Assembly (NCBI RefSeq): GCF_000425265.1
Contig: NZ_AUDC01000001.1
Coordinates: 24,358-88,357 of the forward strand
Reading direction: 5' to 3'
DNA: 64,000 nt
DNA from: Maridesulfovibrio zosterae DSM 11974
GTDB lineage: Bacteria > Desulfobacterota > Desulfovibrionia > Desulfovibrionales > Desulfovibrionaceae
Part shown: positions 45,467 to 54,536 of the stretch, in pieces
How the letters are laid out: every line of letters begins with the position of its first letter
Position numbering within the stretch: position 1 is the stretch's first letter
Program-made: the position numbers and the translations under genes
The notes under the pieces: generated by a model
What the model was told of the DNA's origin: nothing
The model's input: only the letters and a program-made list of their open reading frames with translations
Database searches by the model: none

Positions 45467-46879
45467 TTACAAATCCTCCCGTTTCAGTCCCGGCAGGCAG
45501 CGTGGATAGTCGCTCATGGGCTGCTCCTTACGGATATAGAAATCAATGTAGCTCGGTTCTTTGGTGACTCTGACAAGTGGGCCGTCCAGTCTGTGAAGCA
45601 GCGATTCCAGAACAATGGCGTTGGTTTCAAGAACCATGACTTTATTGATGCGCCAGTTATGTTCATAACGGCCTTCAAACCAGCCCCGTCCTTCCTCAAA
45701 AAAGCAACAGGCCGCCGCAGCCATGATAAAGCGGGTGTAGTCTGTATCCCATATGGACCACATTCCGAAAATTGCTCTGGTTGAAAAGATAGCCAGATCA
45801 TAATGCATTTCGCCGCCACGGGATATGGTCGGCCAGAGTTTACCTTCAGCGGTGATAGTACCGATTACAGCATAAGGAGGTTTATCAACTCCGTTCTCAC
45901 TGCGCGCGGTCATGATACCTTCTCTGCGGTAACGTTCTTCCTGAATCTCGTATATGCCGCGGGCAAGCCCGGACCTGTCCAGAGCATCATCACCGGTATG
46001 GTGTTCTTCGGGAATTCCTGTATCCGAGTATCCGAACTCCATACCTTCCAGAAGAAAGGGCGTTGAGGTCAGATAGACCGGAACTCCGGTGGAGATGGAA
46101 TCTCTAGGATCATATGGAACCTTTCGTCCGTAGATTTCAATGTAGCGCAGGGGAGAGGGAACCGATGATTTTATATCAATCCCCCACATTTCATATCCTC
46201 GCGCAGCATATGATTCCCATCCGAGTCTGCCTTCGTAGATGAATTCTGTTTTGCCGTTAACGTAGCGTCCGCTGCGCAGGGTGTCGTCGCCTGAAATAGC
46301 CAGACAGAAATTCCAGCGCAGTACAGCCCGGTCAATACCTTCTGCAAAAAGAGGATATTTGGTTTTGAGCACTTTCAGCCAGATGAGCAGTCGCCCTATA
46401 TCCATGGATGAAAATCCGGCTTTCCCCGGTTTCATATCAAATCCGACCATGCGTCCGGTGTGTGAGTTGTAGATCAGGTTCGGCAGTTCTCCTGCATACA
46501 GCTCCATAGCGTTGAGCCATTCAACAAGTTTTCCAACCCGCTGGCAGAATCTGCGTTCATCCAGAACGTCCAGTTCATGGGCTGAAATAAGGGCCGAAAT
46601 ATAGCCCGCAATTTCGCCTATTGAAGTGTAGGGGTAGTTTTCAGCTGCATTCACAAGTCCCGTTGCAGGATTGTAGTTTTTTTCAAAATACGTCCATGCG
46701 ACTTCTGCAAAGAGCTGCCCACGGTCAGAGAGTCTGTGACACTCGGTCAGGACAATGTCTCCATCGTCATCTGAAAAGTCGAAGCCGCATTTGAAATATT
46801 CATAAACAGCGCCGCACCCTGACATGGCTGGAAGCAGGAATAATATGAGTATGAGTATGGCGGCCTTGCGGTTAAGCAT
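45467..46879 (-). CDS. DUF3131 lipoprotein
   Basis: The ATG at 46879 is preferred because GGAG lies 5 nt upstream and the lipoprotein signal (LLPAMSGC) follows at the proper distance; the upstream ATG at 46900 would overlap the previous gene. The 470-residue product is almost entirely a DUF3131 domain: VAWTYFEKNYNPATGLVNAAENYPYTSIGEI, MELYAGELPNLIY, GFSSMDIGRLLIWL, WESYAARGYEMWG, and INKVMVLETNAIVLES at the end. It is a member of the tandem DUF3131 series and likely anchored in the outer or inner membrane by its lipid. It probably acts on the same glycan as its neighbours. Confidence 0.88.
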   Translation of the reverse strand: MLNRKAAILILILFLLPAMSGCGAVYEYFKCGFDFSDDDGDIVLTECHRLSDRGQLFAEVAWTYFEKNYNPATGLVNAAENYPYTSIGEIAGYISALISAHELDVLDERRFCQRVGKLVEWLNAMELYAGELPNLIYNSHTGRMVGFDMKPGKAGFSSMDIGRLLIWLKVLKTKYPLFAEGIDRAVLRWNFCLAISGDDTLRSGRYVNGKTEFIYEGRLGWESYAARGYEMWGIDIKSSVPSPLRYIEIYGRKVPYDPRDSISTGVPVYLTSTPFLLEGMEFGYSDTGIPEEHHTGDDALDRSGLARGIYEIQEERYRREGIMTARSENGVDKPPYAVIGTITAEGKLWPTISRGGEMHYDLAIFSTRAIFGMWSIWDTDYTRFIMAAAACCFFEEGRGWFEGRYEHNWRINKVMVLETNAIVLESLLHRLDGPLVRVTKEPSYIDFYIRKEQPMSDYPRCLPGLKREDL

Positions 46880-46889
46880 GGGTTCTCCG

Positions 46890-48320
46890 TTAGGGATCAT
46901 ATTTGTGTATGGTTATGTAGGGCTGATATTTCCATGGCGGCAATGCTTTGCCCGGCAGTGAATTTGTCTTGAAAAATTTATCCCAGTAACTTTCCTTTTC
47001 GCTGTATTTCAGCAGTTTGCCCTGCGCTTTGTAGAGCAGGATTTCCATGATGACCCCGTTTCCGTTAAGGGTGATCGCCTTGTTGATCTTTCCTGTCTTT
47101 TCATAGCGCCCGACGTAAAAACCTTTGTCCGGTTCAAACATGGTTGAGGCTACTTCCGCCAGCAGGTCAGTATAGTCGGATTTGAAAAGTACCCAGAGTC
47201 CCAGAGCTGCTTTTGTATTCAGGCAGGCTAACTGAGGCATGGCTTTACCTTCATGACTCATGGTCGCCCACGGAATTCCGTGACCGAGGATAGTGTCATA
47301 AACAAAGTAGGGGGCCTGATCCACAGCATCTTCTGTTTTTGCGGTCAGGATGCCTGTGTTCAGGAAACGTGATTCCTGTGCCTTGTATACTGCCCATGCG
47401 AATTTTGCCTGCATGGGGTCGGTATGTCTGGTGACTGAGGTATTGCGGTTTTCCGGCAGGTCCCAGTTATGCTCAATGCCGTCCAGTACAAAATTTTCAG
47501 TTACCACGAAGTTCGGGGCATGTTGATTTTCCGGTTCACGGGCATCGAACGGGACCGGCACTCCGTAAATAGTGATGGTGGAATAAGGGTCGATTTTTGA
47601 TGCGGCATCAGTATTTGCACCCCACAGGGCGAAACCGCGCGCAGCATATTCTTCATAACCGAGTCTTCCCTCGGCGTAGTGAATCAGGTTATTCTCATCA
47701 CGCTGATAGTAACTGGCCCCGAACATTGTTCCGTTGCGGTCCATCAGTTTGGTCCAGTTCCAGCGCATGACAGCCTTGTCGATCTGCTGTGAGTATTCTG
47801 GATGTCTCTCCTTGATAATGCGCAGCCAGATGAGCAGCCTCCCGAGATCAAGAGCCGACCAGCCAAGTGCTCCGGGCTGGTTGGCCCAGTCCACCATAGC
47901 GCCGTTGTCTGCGCTGTAAAACTGGTTTGGCAGATCGCCCCGGAACAGTTCCATTACATTCAGCCATGAAATAATTTTGCGGATACGCGAATCAAATTCT
48001 TTATCATCAATTAATCCCAGCTCGTTGGCGGAAAGAATAGCTGCCATATGGGCTGATAAATCCCACATGGTAAAAGGTGCGTAGTTCGGCTGTGCTCCGG
48101 CAAGTCCTGTATCGGGATTGACGTTGTTTTTAAAATAGCTCCATGCCGTTTGTGCCCACTGCTGCTCACGCTCGGTAAGCGGTCCCTGCCTTGCAATCTG
48201 ACGACCGGCAGGTTTGATTTCCGCCGTACATGATGCAGGAAAGCTGAGTGCAGACCCGAAGCAGAGCAACGTGAAAAGTATGCTCAGCATAAATATTGCC
48301 TTCCGCTTCTGGCTGATCAT
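46890..48320 (-). CDS. Secreted DUF3131 protein
   Basis: The 476-residue protein has a signal peptide (about 1-33, ending near SCTA) and a full DUF3131 domain: TAWSYFKNNVNPDTGLAGAQPNYAPFTMWDL, MELFRGDLPNQFYS, GWSALDLGRLLIWL, YEEYAARGFALWG, and INKAITLNGNGVIMEI. Its start overlaps the stop of the upstream DUF3131 gene by 4 bp, so the two are translationally coupled. It is close in pattern to the genes on both sides, pointing to tandem duplication followed by divergence. The exact role in glycan processing is not known. Confidence 0.88.
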   Translation of the reverse strand: MISQKRKAIFMLSILFTLLCFGSALSFPASCTAEIKPAGRQIARQGPLTEREQQWAQTAWSYFKNNVNPDTGLAGAQPNYAPFTMWDLSAHMAAILSANELGLIDDKEFDSRIRKIISWLNVMELFRGDLPNQFYSADNGAMVDWANQPGALGWSALDLGRLLIWLRIIKERHPEYSQQIDKAVMRWNWTKLMDRNGTMFGASYYQRDENNLIHYAEGRLGYEEYAARGFALWGANTDAASKIDPYSTITIYGVPVPFDAREPENQHAPNFVVTENFVLDGIEHNWDLPENRNTSVTRHTDPMQAKFAWAVYKAQESRFLNTGILTAKTEDAVDQAPYFVYDTILGHGIPWATMSHEGKAMPQLACLNTKAALGLWVLFKSDYTDLLAEVASTMFEPDKGFYVGRYEKTGKINKAITLNGNGVIMEILLYKAQGKLLKYSEKESYWDKFFKTNSLPGKALPPWKYQPYITIHKYDP

Positions 48321-49837
48321 GGTTGAGGCTCCGTTTTTTCCATGTTCAGCATGGGCTGAAATTCATTCTGGAATCTTGCCGGAGGAAGTCCTTTTTCCTC
48401 AAATGATTCATTTTCAAGGGTCAGTTCCCAGTATCCTTTGGTGACAGAGGGCTGAAACAGGGGACCGGAGAGCATGAAAGCCAGAGATTCAAGAATGACG
48501 GCGTTATCATTTAATGAAATCGCCTTGTTGATTGTTCCGCTGCTTTCATAAAATCCGGCGTACCAGCCTCCATAGCTGTCATACATGGTGACCACTGAGT
48601 CCATAAGCATATCAGTATAATCCTGATCAAACATAGCCCAGAGCAGGAAGCTTGCTCCAGTTGATACACAGGCTTGTTCTATTTGAGGGCGGCCGGATTT
48701 ATCAATGGTTGCAAACGGTTCTCCAAGGGCCAGAACAGAATCGATAACAAAATAAGGCGGTCGGTCCAGATTATGATCAGCCCGGGCGGTGAGTATTCCG
48801 TCAACTGTATATCTGGACTTCTGAACTTCATAAATTGAGGCTGCAAACTGTTCTGATTTCAAGTCTTGCGGCCATCTATCAAAATCAGCAGCAGGACCGG
48901 GTTTTTTCCAGTTGAATTCTATGCCGTCAAGCAAGGGGAAAGTTGTGCTGACAGCACCTATCTGAAAAGGTTCGCCAAATGGACGCGGGCTGTTTCTTTC
49001 CTGTACGGGGCGATTGTCAAAAGGCAGCAGAATCTTATTGATGGTCATCAGTGAGTAGCTATCGGCCTTGAGAGATGCAGCAATATTGAAACCCCAGAGA
49101 GCGAATCCTTTTGCCGCATATTGCAAGTGTCCGAGCCGTCCCTGTCTGTACGCCCTGAGTTTTCCCTCCCGATAATATGAGCCGTATAGCAGTCCGTCCG
49201 CATCAATCAGGTTACGGAAATTCCAGCGCAGCACGGCACGGTCAATGGCAGCGGCGTGAGTCGGGTAGATATTACGTACAATACGCATCCAGATAAGCAG
49301 TCGGCCCAGTTCAAGTGCTGAATGACCGTCTTCCCCCGGTTGTCCTGCGCCATTTATGCTTTGTCCGGTACGTGCGTTGTAAAATGTGTTGGGAACTCCC
49401 AGAGAATTGAGCTGCATGGTATTCAGCCATGTTACGATCTTTGTCATGCGGGCATGAAATTCAACCTCTTCAAGAAGACCGATCCAGTTTGCAGAGGTCA
49501 GTGCCGCAAGATAGGAAGCTACATTGTCCATGGTCAGTGTGTCGCTGCCTACTGCGCCCTGCGGCAGTCCTGTTTCAGGAAATACGGTTCTGGTGAAGTA
49601 TGTCCATGCCTGCTTAGCAATATTTAGCTGGTCTTCACTCAGTTGCGCCGGTTTATTGCTGCCCCATAGAGAATATTCTCCGGTAATATGTCTGGGGGAG
49701 ACAGCTGTAGATGCCTCCTTAAAATTGAAAGCATCCGCATCTGTTTTATGCACAGGCACTTTGCAGCCGCAACAAAGCAGCAGTATACATATAAGTGCTG
49801 CCTGCAGGAGCCGTATAAAAGCTGTTCTGTATTCCAT
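48317..49837 (-). CDS. DUF3131 lipoprotein
   Basis: The 506-residue protein has a lipoprotein-like signal (LLLCCGC, Cys near 25) and a DUF3131 domain from about residue 65: QAWTYFTRTVFPETGLPQGAVGSDTLTMDNV, MQLNSLGVPNTFYN, GHSALELGRLLIWM, LQYAAKGFALWG and INKAISLNDNAVILES. It keeps all main blocks but departs more from the consensus at the first (TTVWD is TMDNV), so it may recognise a different sugar or have a structural role. The stop overlaps the next DUF3131 start by 4 bp. It lies 7 bp after a gene for a beta-rich exported protein. Confidence 0.87.
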   Translation of the reverse strand: MEYRTAFIRLLQAALICILLLCCGCKVPVHKTDADAFNFKEASTAVSPRHITGEYSLWGSNKPAQLSEDQLNIAKQAWTYFTRTVFPETGLPQGAVGSDTLTMDNVASYLAALTSANWIGLLEEVEFHARMTKIVTWLNTMQLNSLGVPNTFYNARTGQSINGAGQPGEDGHSALELGRLLIWMRIVRNIYPTHAAAIDRAVLRWNFRNLIDADGLLYGSYYREGKLRAYRQGRLGHLQYAAKGFALWGFNIAASLKADSYSLMTINKILLPFDNRPVQERNSPRPFGEPFQIGAVSTTFPLLDGIEFNWKKPGPAADFDRWPQDLKSEQFAASIYEVQKSRYTVDGILTARADHNLDRPPYFVIDSVLALGEPFATIDKSGRPQIEQACVSTGASFLLWAMFDQDYTDMLMDSVVTMYDSYGGWYAGFYESSGTINKAISLNDNAVILESLAFMLSGPLFQPSVTKGYWELTLENESFEEKGLPPARFQNEFQPMLNMEKTEPQP

Positions 49838-49844
49838 TAACTGA

Positions 49845-50888
49845 TCACCATTCCATATATTTCGGACCCCACGGGGGGCGTGTTTTGCTTGGTTTTGATT
49901 TACTGCGTTTTGCTTTGCGTCCGGTCATAAAATTCCATATTGCTTCAAGGTCAAAATTGTATCCCAGAAAAATACTTCCATCCATTATGTCTCCGTCCTT
50001 GGCGCTGTTTCCCCACGGAAAGCCGTTGGGGGCATAGCTTGAGTATGCCAGAATAAACCCACCGGGAGACCAGTCATAATATCCGAAACCGTATGTAAAA
50101 TCAGGATCTCCCGCTGTTGTCTGGGACGAATCCGGGTAAAGGTTGCCCTGTGCCCAGATGCTTATGTTATTCCAGATGGGGACGGAGAATCCCAGCCCGA
50201 ACCATTGCTTCCACCAGCGTCCCTGCTGGTACTCAGGAGTAATGTTGTATGAGGCCCAGCCTAGTACTCTGGCCTCATCATCCGGATGAAGGAGCCTGAC
50301 CACCTTTTCCGGTACTTCGAAGCGGTAGGTGGTGGTAATAGTTCCCTGATTAAGATCTGTAAATTCTTCACCGACTTTAGGAGAAAGCCTGTTGCCTCCG
50401 TAATTTGAGTATTCAAGGGACAGTGTGTCCGGTGCAAAGTTTGCCACTCCGAAACTATAGCTGAAATCCGGTTCATAACCCTGCTGATAGGTAGGGTCTG
50501 CATATTCATAAAATGTCACTCTGCCGTAGTAGGGTGACAGCCCGTTGAACCCGATGGTCTGGGTAAAGGACTGTTTTACTATTTCCTTTGGTGATTTCCC
50601 GTTTTTGTTGGCCTGCTGGATACTGTTCACCGCAGTTGTATAGCCTATGTTGATGGACATCTCCCTTGCCAGCACTTCACCGAAGGACTGCTTTCCGTTG
50701 AATTTCTCAGTATTAATTTTAAAAGAGCGTTCAATCATGTCCAGAAAACTCCAGCCCTTGTCAGTCTGATTGAATTTTTTCAATCCCGGGGACGGAATTT
50801 CTTTCATATACAGGTCGTCAGCGTGGCAGATGCTGCTTGAAATGAGCACTGTTAAAAACATGCATATCCAGACCCTGCCCGCAAGCAT
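49845..50888 (-). CDS. Exported beta-rich protein, probable outer-membrane barrel
   Basis: I do not recognise a named family. The 347-residue protein has a signal peptide (about 1-23, SSICHA) and then many alternating aromatic strands (YYGRVTFYEYADP, FSYSFGVANFAPDTLSLEYSNYGGNR, TITTTYRFEV, ARVLGWASYNITPEY, IWAQGNLYP, FTYGFGYYDWSPGGFILAYSSYAP, DGSIFLGYNFDLEAIWNFM). The strand pairs and frequent Trp/Tyr resemble outer-membrane barrels or carbohydrate-binding sheets. The C-terminus is basic and lacks the usual final Phe. In an exopolysaccharide locus it could be an export pore or a glycan-binding surface protein. It sits between DUF3131 genes, 6-7 bp from each. Confidence 0.75.
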   Translation of the reverse strand: MLAGRVWICMFLTVLISSSICHADDLYMKEIPSPGLKKFNQTDKGWSFLDMIERSFKINTEKFNGKQSFGEVLAREMSINIGYTTAVNSIQQANKNGKSPKEIVKQSFTQTIGFNGLSPYYGRVTFYEYADPTYQQGYEPDFSYSFGVANFAPDTLSLEYSNYGGNRLSPKVGEEFTDLNQGTITTTYRFEVPEKVVRLLHPDDEARVLGWASYNITPEYQQGRWWKQWFGLGFSVPIWNNISIWAQGNLYPDSSQTTAGDPDFTYGFGYYDWSPGGFILAYSSYAPNGFPWGNSAKDGDIMDGSIFLGYNFDLEAIWNFMTGRKAKRSKSKPSKTRPPWGPKYMEW

Positions 50889-50894
50889 GACTGC

Positions 50895-52250
50895 CTACTT
50901 TCCGTCCTTGCCCATAATACGCAGGAACGGACCGAATTTTTTATAGTAAAGAGCTTCGAGGATAATTCCGTTGGTATTGCAGGTCGTAACTGCATTGATC
51001 CTCTGGTCATTCTCGTAAATTCCGGCATAAAAACCGTTGTCCGGTGTTGCCAGTTTATTTATTTTTTCCACTAACTGTTTGGAATATCCGGTTTCATAAA
51101 GTGTGTACCAGCCCAGTGCCGCCTTGGTGGACAGGGTTCGCCACTCAGCTGACTCCAGTCCTTCGGAAGTTATGCAGGCCCACTTTTTATTTTCGCCGTA
51201 GACAGTGTTGTAGACAAAGAAAGGATCTTCATTGAGAGCTGTTTCAGTCACCGCAGTGAAGATTCCTGTATTTTTGAAGCGGTTTTCCTGTGCAAGGTAG
51301 ATGCGGTATGCAAATTCACGGGAATAGTGGTCAAAACCGAATTCTATCCCATCCAGAATATACGGTTCGCTGAGAGCGTAGGTGTGGGCGCCGAATATGG
51401 CAGAGGACCGCACATCAACCGGGACTTCCACATCTTCGATTTCAACAAATCCTGTATGATCAAGATAGCTGTACGCTGCGCTGATATCAAAACCGAGCAG
51501 GGCAAAAGATTTAGATACATATTCCTCGTAACCGAGACGACCTTCCTGATTGAGCTGTTCCACGGAATTCTTGTAGGTTACTCCGAAAAGCTGACCGTCT
51601 ATGAACATGCGTTTGTAATTCCAGCGGGAAACTATTTCCCGTATTTTGGGAGTGTAGCGGCTGTATTCATAGAGAATGACATTGAAAGGGACAAAGAGCC
51701 GCCCGATATCAATGGCACTCCATCCTGTACCTGTATCGGAGGGCTTGTTCTGGTAGTCTGTCATGGAAAGTGACTTGGTATCGTATGCTTTGTTCGGCAG
51801 CTCTCCATTGTAGAGCGGTATTTTTGCCAGTGAATCAAGAGCCTTTTCCATGCGGGAATGAAATTCTTCTTCAGATATTATTTCCAGCTTGTACGCAGAA
51901 ATAAGTCCCAGCAGATAGGATGCGGTATCCCACAGAGTTGTGAAGTGGAAGCCGGAAACAGAGTCGGCCAGACCGGTATCTTGATTCCAGTTTGTTTCGA
52001 AATACTTCCACGCTGTGCGGGCAGTTTTCATTTCCGGTTCAGTCAGATCACGCAAAGGAGGATTCGGGATATCCGGAGTAAATTCTACTAAAGCAACTTC
52101 ACTGCCTGATTTGTCCATGGCCGTAAGAGTTCGAGTATCCTGAAGATGGCTTAGGTCGGTCAGGAAAAATATGATGAATCCTGTTGTGATAAGCCCCAGA
52201 ATGACGGCTATCTGGCTGCGCATTTCAAGTATCTGCTGTTTGAAGCCCAT
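50895..52250 (-). CDS. Membrane-anchored DUF3131 protein
   Basis: The ATG at 52250 is preferred (GGAG 6 nt upstream); an upstream in-frame ATG at 52283 would add 11 residues. The 451-residue product has one N-terminal transmembrane helix (about 14-36, AVILGLITTGFIIFFL) and a periplasmic DUF3131 domain: TAWKYFETNWNQDTGLADSVSGFHFTTLWDTASYLLGL, IPLYNGELPNKAYD, GWSAIDIGRLFVPF, YEEYVSKSFALLG and INAVTTCNTNGIILEALYYKK. It keeps the full TTLWD block. It directly follows the cellulose-synthase-like gene (37 bp), so it may be the closest partner of the synthase, analogous to periplasmic subunits of exopolysaccharide machines. Confidence 0.88.
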   Translation of the reverse strand: MGFKQQILEMRSQIAVILGLITTGFIIFFLTDLSHLQDTRTLTAMDKSGSEVALVEFTPDIPNPPLRDLTEPEMKTARTAWKYFETNWNQDTGLADSVSGFHFTTLWDTASYLLGLISAYKLEIISEEEFHSRMEKALDSLAKIPLYNGELPNKAYDTKSLSMTDYQNKPSDTGTGWSAIDIGRLFVPFNVILYEYSRYTPKIREIVSRWNYKRMFIDGQLFGVTYKNSVEQLNQEGRLGYEEYVSKSFALLGFDISAAYSYLDHTGFVEIEDVEVPVDVRSSAIFGAHTYALSEPYILDGIEFGFDHYSREFAYRIYLAQENRFKNTGIFTAVTETALNEDPFFVYNTVYGENKKWACITSEGLESAEWRTLSTKAALGWYTLYETGYSKQLVEKINKLATPDNGFYAGIYENDQRINAVTTCNTNGIILEALYYKKFGPFLRIMGKDGK

Positions 52251-52320
52251 ATCTTTCTCCGCATAAAAATTATTCTTCTGCAATCAGGGTATCCACAGGG
52301 GGGCATCCCCTTATCCTGAT

Positions 52321-54132
52321 CTATAATAGTCTGTCTGCTTCGGTTTTCCAGGTTGCGGCCCGCACAATTACCATTAGTGAGGACATGTTCAGCATGGACC
52401 AGAAGGTCGCTATTATGAATCCGAGCAGGTCGTATTCATAACCGAGAGCAATACGGCCCAGATACCAGATGATCCCTGCAACATTGAGCACTATGACAAA
52501 AATCTGCGGGCGAACCAGATCCAGCCTGGCTCTGCTTTCACCTGTTTTCGGTGTTACCTTGAATTTGATGGTTTCTCCCTTGAGCACTGTCCAGATGGCT
52601 TTGATATTTAATGGGAAAAAAGCCACATAATACTGGACATTACGCAGGGTATTAACTCCCCATGTGCCGAGCATGAAAGTAATCTGACATATAATCTGAA
52701 AAGAAAGGATATGGATAAAGAAATCCAGATCAAATCCTTTAACCGGAACAATTCCGGTGAAATAGAAAATTGCCGGAGTAATTAGAAAAATGAGCATCCA
52801 GAAGGCTGCGAAATATGAAAAAGTGGAGGCGAAATACATGAGCCGCTGACCTATGGACAGGCCGGGCAGGGTTGCGGGATTGTCCTGACGGAGCAGGTCA
52901 AGGGTTCCGCCGGCGTATTTGAAATTCTGGGTCAGATATGATTCCAGATCCTGAGGGGAAAGCATTTTAGAAAGTATTTCAGGGTGGTGTACTGATCTCC
53001 AGTTTCTGCTTTGATCTGCATGCAGAAGCATGGATGTATAGATGTCTTCGGATACATGGTATTTGTAGGGAGTGACTTCTGTATCGGTCATAAACCCGCG
53101 TGCTGCGCCGAACCTGATTGCTTCAGCAAGTTCAGGATCGTCAGCATCCTTACTGGCAAGGTCTGCATGTTTTTCAACTTCATCAATGTAGCGGAGCAGT
53201 GCGGCTCTTTGTACAGCTTCCCTCCTGTGCAAAGAGCCGGCACCGCAACAGAATGCTGCATTATAATTCATGCGGCGTCTTAGAATGCAGTCATAAAACA
53301 TTCTGGGATCACTGCCGAAAATATCTTTTCCCACAAAGACTCTGCCGATAATTTTTTCAAAAAAAGCTCCGATTGAACCTGATATTTTACCGAATCTTTT
53401 ACTGAGCCATTCCTCTAGACTGACTCCCTGAGGGATGTCATAAAACCATTGAGGAGTCTGCACCCATGCCACTTCGGGGTCTTTGAAGTAGCCAAGTGTT
53501 CTTTCCAGAAATTGTGGAAAAGGGCGGGTGTCGGCATCAAGAATTACGATGATATCACCGGAGGTCAGTTCCATGGCATTACGCAGGTTTCCGGCCTTGA
53601 ATCCACGGTTGTCATCTCTGGTGATATAGTTGACACCTTCTTCAAGAGCTACTGCATGCATTTCCTCCCGTTTACCGTCATCAAGAACGTGGATTTTTAT
53701 GTCGACGGCATAAGGGTAGGTAACTGCTTTGGAATCACGGATACTGTAGCGGACCAGTTCAGGATCTTCGGTGTAGGTTGGCAGAAAGATATCAATGCTG
53801 ATCGGTCTGTCCTGCGGTGGACGGTCTTTCTCAGACAGTATTTCACTTACTGTTTCGGGCGGAGTTTTAGGCGCTTCATCCTTATTGGCCCACAGATTTA
53901 CAATAAATAAGGTTGTACTCAGAAAGGCCATGGTCTCGGCAAGAGCCAGAGGGATGGAGAACCAGAGGGCTTCGGTGTTGAGAGAGTATACCCAGCGCCA
54001 GTGAAAGTACCAGACTCCCATCGCCAGATTGATGGTGGCCAGATATTGATACAGAAACTGCCGGCCGTTTGAGAATGGAACTGGCTGGTACGGTTTTCTG
54101 TCTTCGTATTGTGAAAAGTAAAAGTCCTTCAT
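52321..54132 (-). CDS. Cellulose-synthase-like GT2 polysaccharide synthase
   Basis: The 603-residue membrane protein has two N-terminal helices (about 25-75), a cytoplasmic GT2 domain (about 105-390) and several C-terminal helices (430-595). Catalytic motifs: first Asp in HVLDDGKREE, DxD in VILDADTRPF, and SED in HVSEDIYTSM in place of the common TED. The product-binding QxxRW motif reads QNFKY (followed by AGG), a conservative but real change (Arg to Lys, Trp to Tyr). No PilZ domain is present, so c-di-GMP control, if any, is indirect. It probably polymerises and extrudes a beta-linked glycan; the sugar cannot be read. The DUF3131 series downstream and the STAS protein upstream suggest dedicated processing and control. 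Confidence 0.9.
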   Translation of the reverse strand: MKDFYFSQYEDRKPYQPVPFSNGRQFLYQYLATINLAMGVWYFHWRWVYSLNTEALWFSIPLALAETMAFLSTTLFIVNLWANKDEAPKTPPETVSEILSEKDRPPQDRPISIDIFLPTYTEDPELVRYSIRDSKAVTYPYAVDIKIHVLDDGKREEMHAVALEEGVNYITRDDNRGFKAGNLRNAMELTSGDIIVILDADTRPFPQFLERTLGYFKDPEVAWVQTPQWFYDIPQGVSLEEWLSKRFGKISGSIGAFFEKIIGRVFVGKDIFGSDPRMFYDCILRRRMNYNAAFCCGAGSLHRREAVQRAALLRYIDEVEKHADLASKDADDPELAEAIRFGAARGFMTDTEVTPYKYHVSEDIYTSMLLHADQSRNWRSVHHPEILSKMLSPQDLESYLTQNFKYAGGTLDLLRQDNPATLPGLSIGQRLMYFASTFSYFAAFWMLIFLITPAIFYFTGIVPVKGFDLDFFIHILSFQIICQITFMLGTWGVNTLRNVQYYVAFFPLNIKAIWTVLKGETIKFKVTPKTGESRARLDLVRPQIFVIVLNVAGIIWYLGRIALGYEYDLLGFIIATFWSMLNMSSLMVIVRAATWKTEADRLL

Positions 54133-54160
54133 AGCACTTACCCTGCGCTGTTAAAAACTG

Positions 54161-54496
54161 CTAATACTCGGCAAGGGCGTCTTTTTCACAAGGAAATATT
54201 GCCAGAACCCTGTCCAGCCTGGTTAACTTGAGAAGTTCTTCAACCTGTTCATTTACCTCGCAAAGTTTGATGTCTCCTTTTACACCCACCTGACGGAGTG
54301 CTGAAATTATTGCCCCCAGTCCTGAGCTGTCGACAAAGTCAATGTTTTCAAGGTTGAGCAGTAAACGCAGGTTTCCTTCTTCAATCAGTCTGAGCAGGGC
54401 TGTTTTGAAATCAAGAGCTGTGCTGGCATCAAGACGGTGAGTTTCAGGTTTTACCACGCAGATATCGTTTTTTACTTGAATGTCTACTTTAAGCAT
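54161..54496 (-). CDS. STAS-domain anti-sigma-factor antagonist
   Basis: The 111-residue STAS protein has the conserved phosphorylation motif in IDFVDSSGLGAI (the Ser of DSSG), as in SpoIIAA/RsbV. In that family a HATPase kinase phosphorylates the Ser and a PP2C phosphatase removes it, and both partners are encoded upstream on the same strand (56011 and 57416). It lies 28 bp before the polysaccharide synthase gene. The expected client is an anti-sigma factor, but since no sigma gene is here it might bind the synthase or another local protein; that is inference. The start is preceded by GAGGAG. Confidence 0.92.
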   Translation of the reverse strand: MLKVDIQVKNDICVVKPETHRLDASTALDFKTALLRLIEEGNLRLLLNLENIDFVDSSGLGAIISALRQVGVKGDIKLCEVNEQVEELLKLTRLDRVLAIFPCEKDALAEY

Positions 54497-54536
54497 TAGC
54501 TGTTTCTCCTCGCTGTTAAATAGTTGGCTGAAAATA

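Noticed and set aside
45215..45784. 189-codon plus-strand frame across two DUF3131 genes
   Set aside because: It spans the junction of two well-supported minus-strand genes and has no domain or ribosome-binding site.
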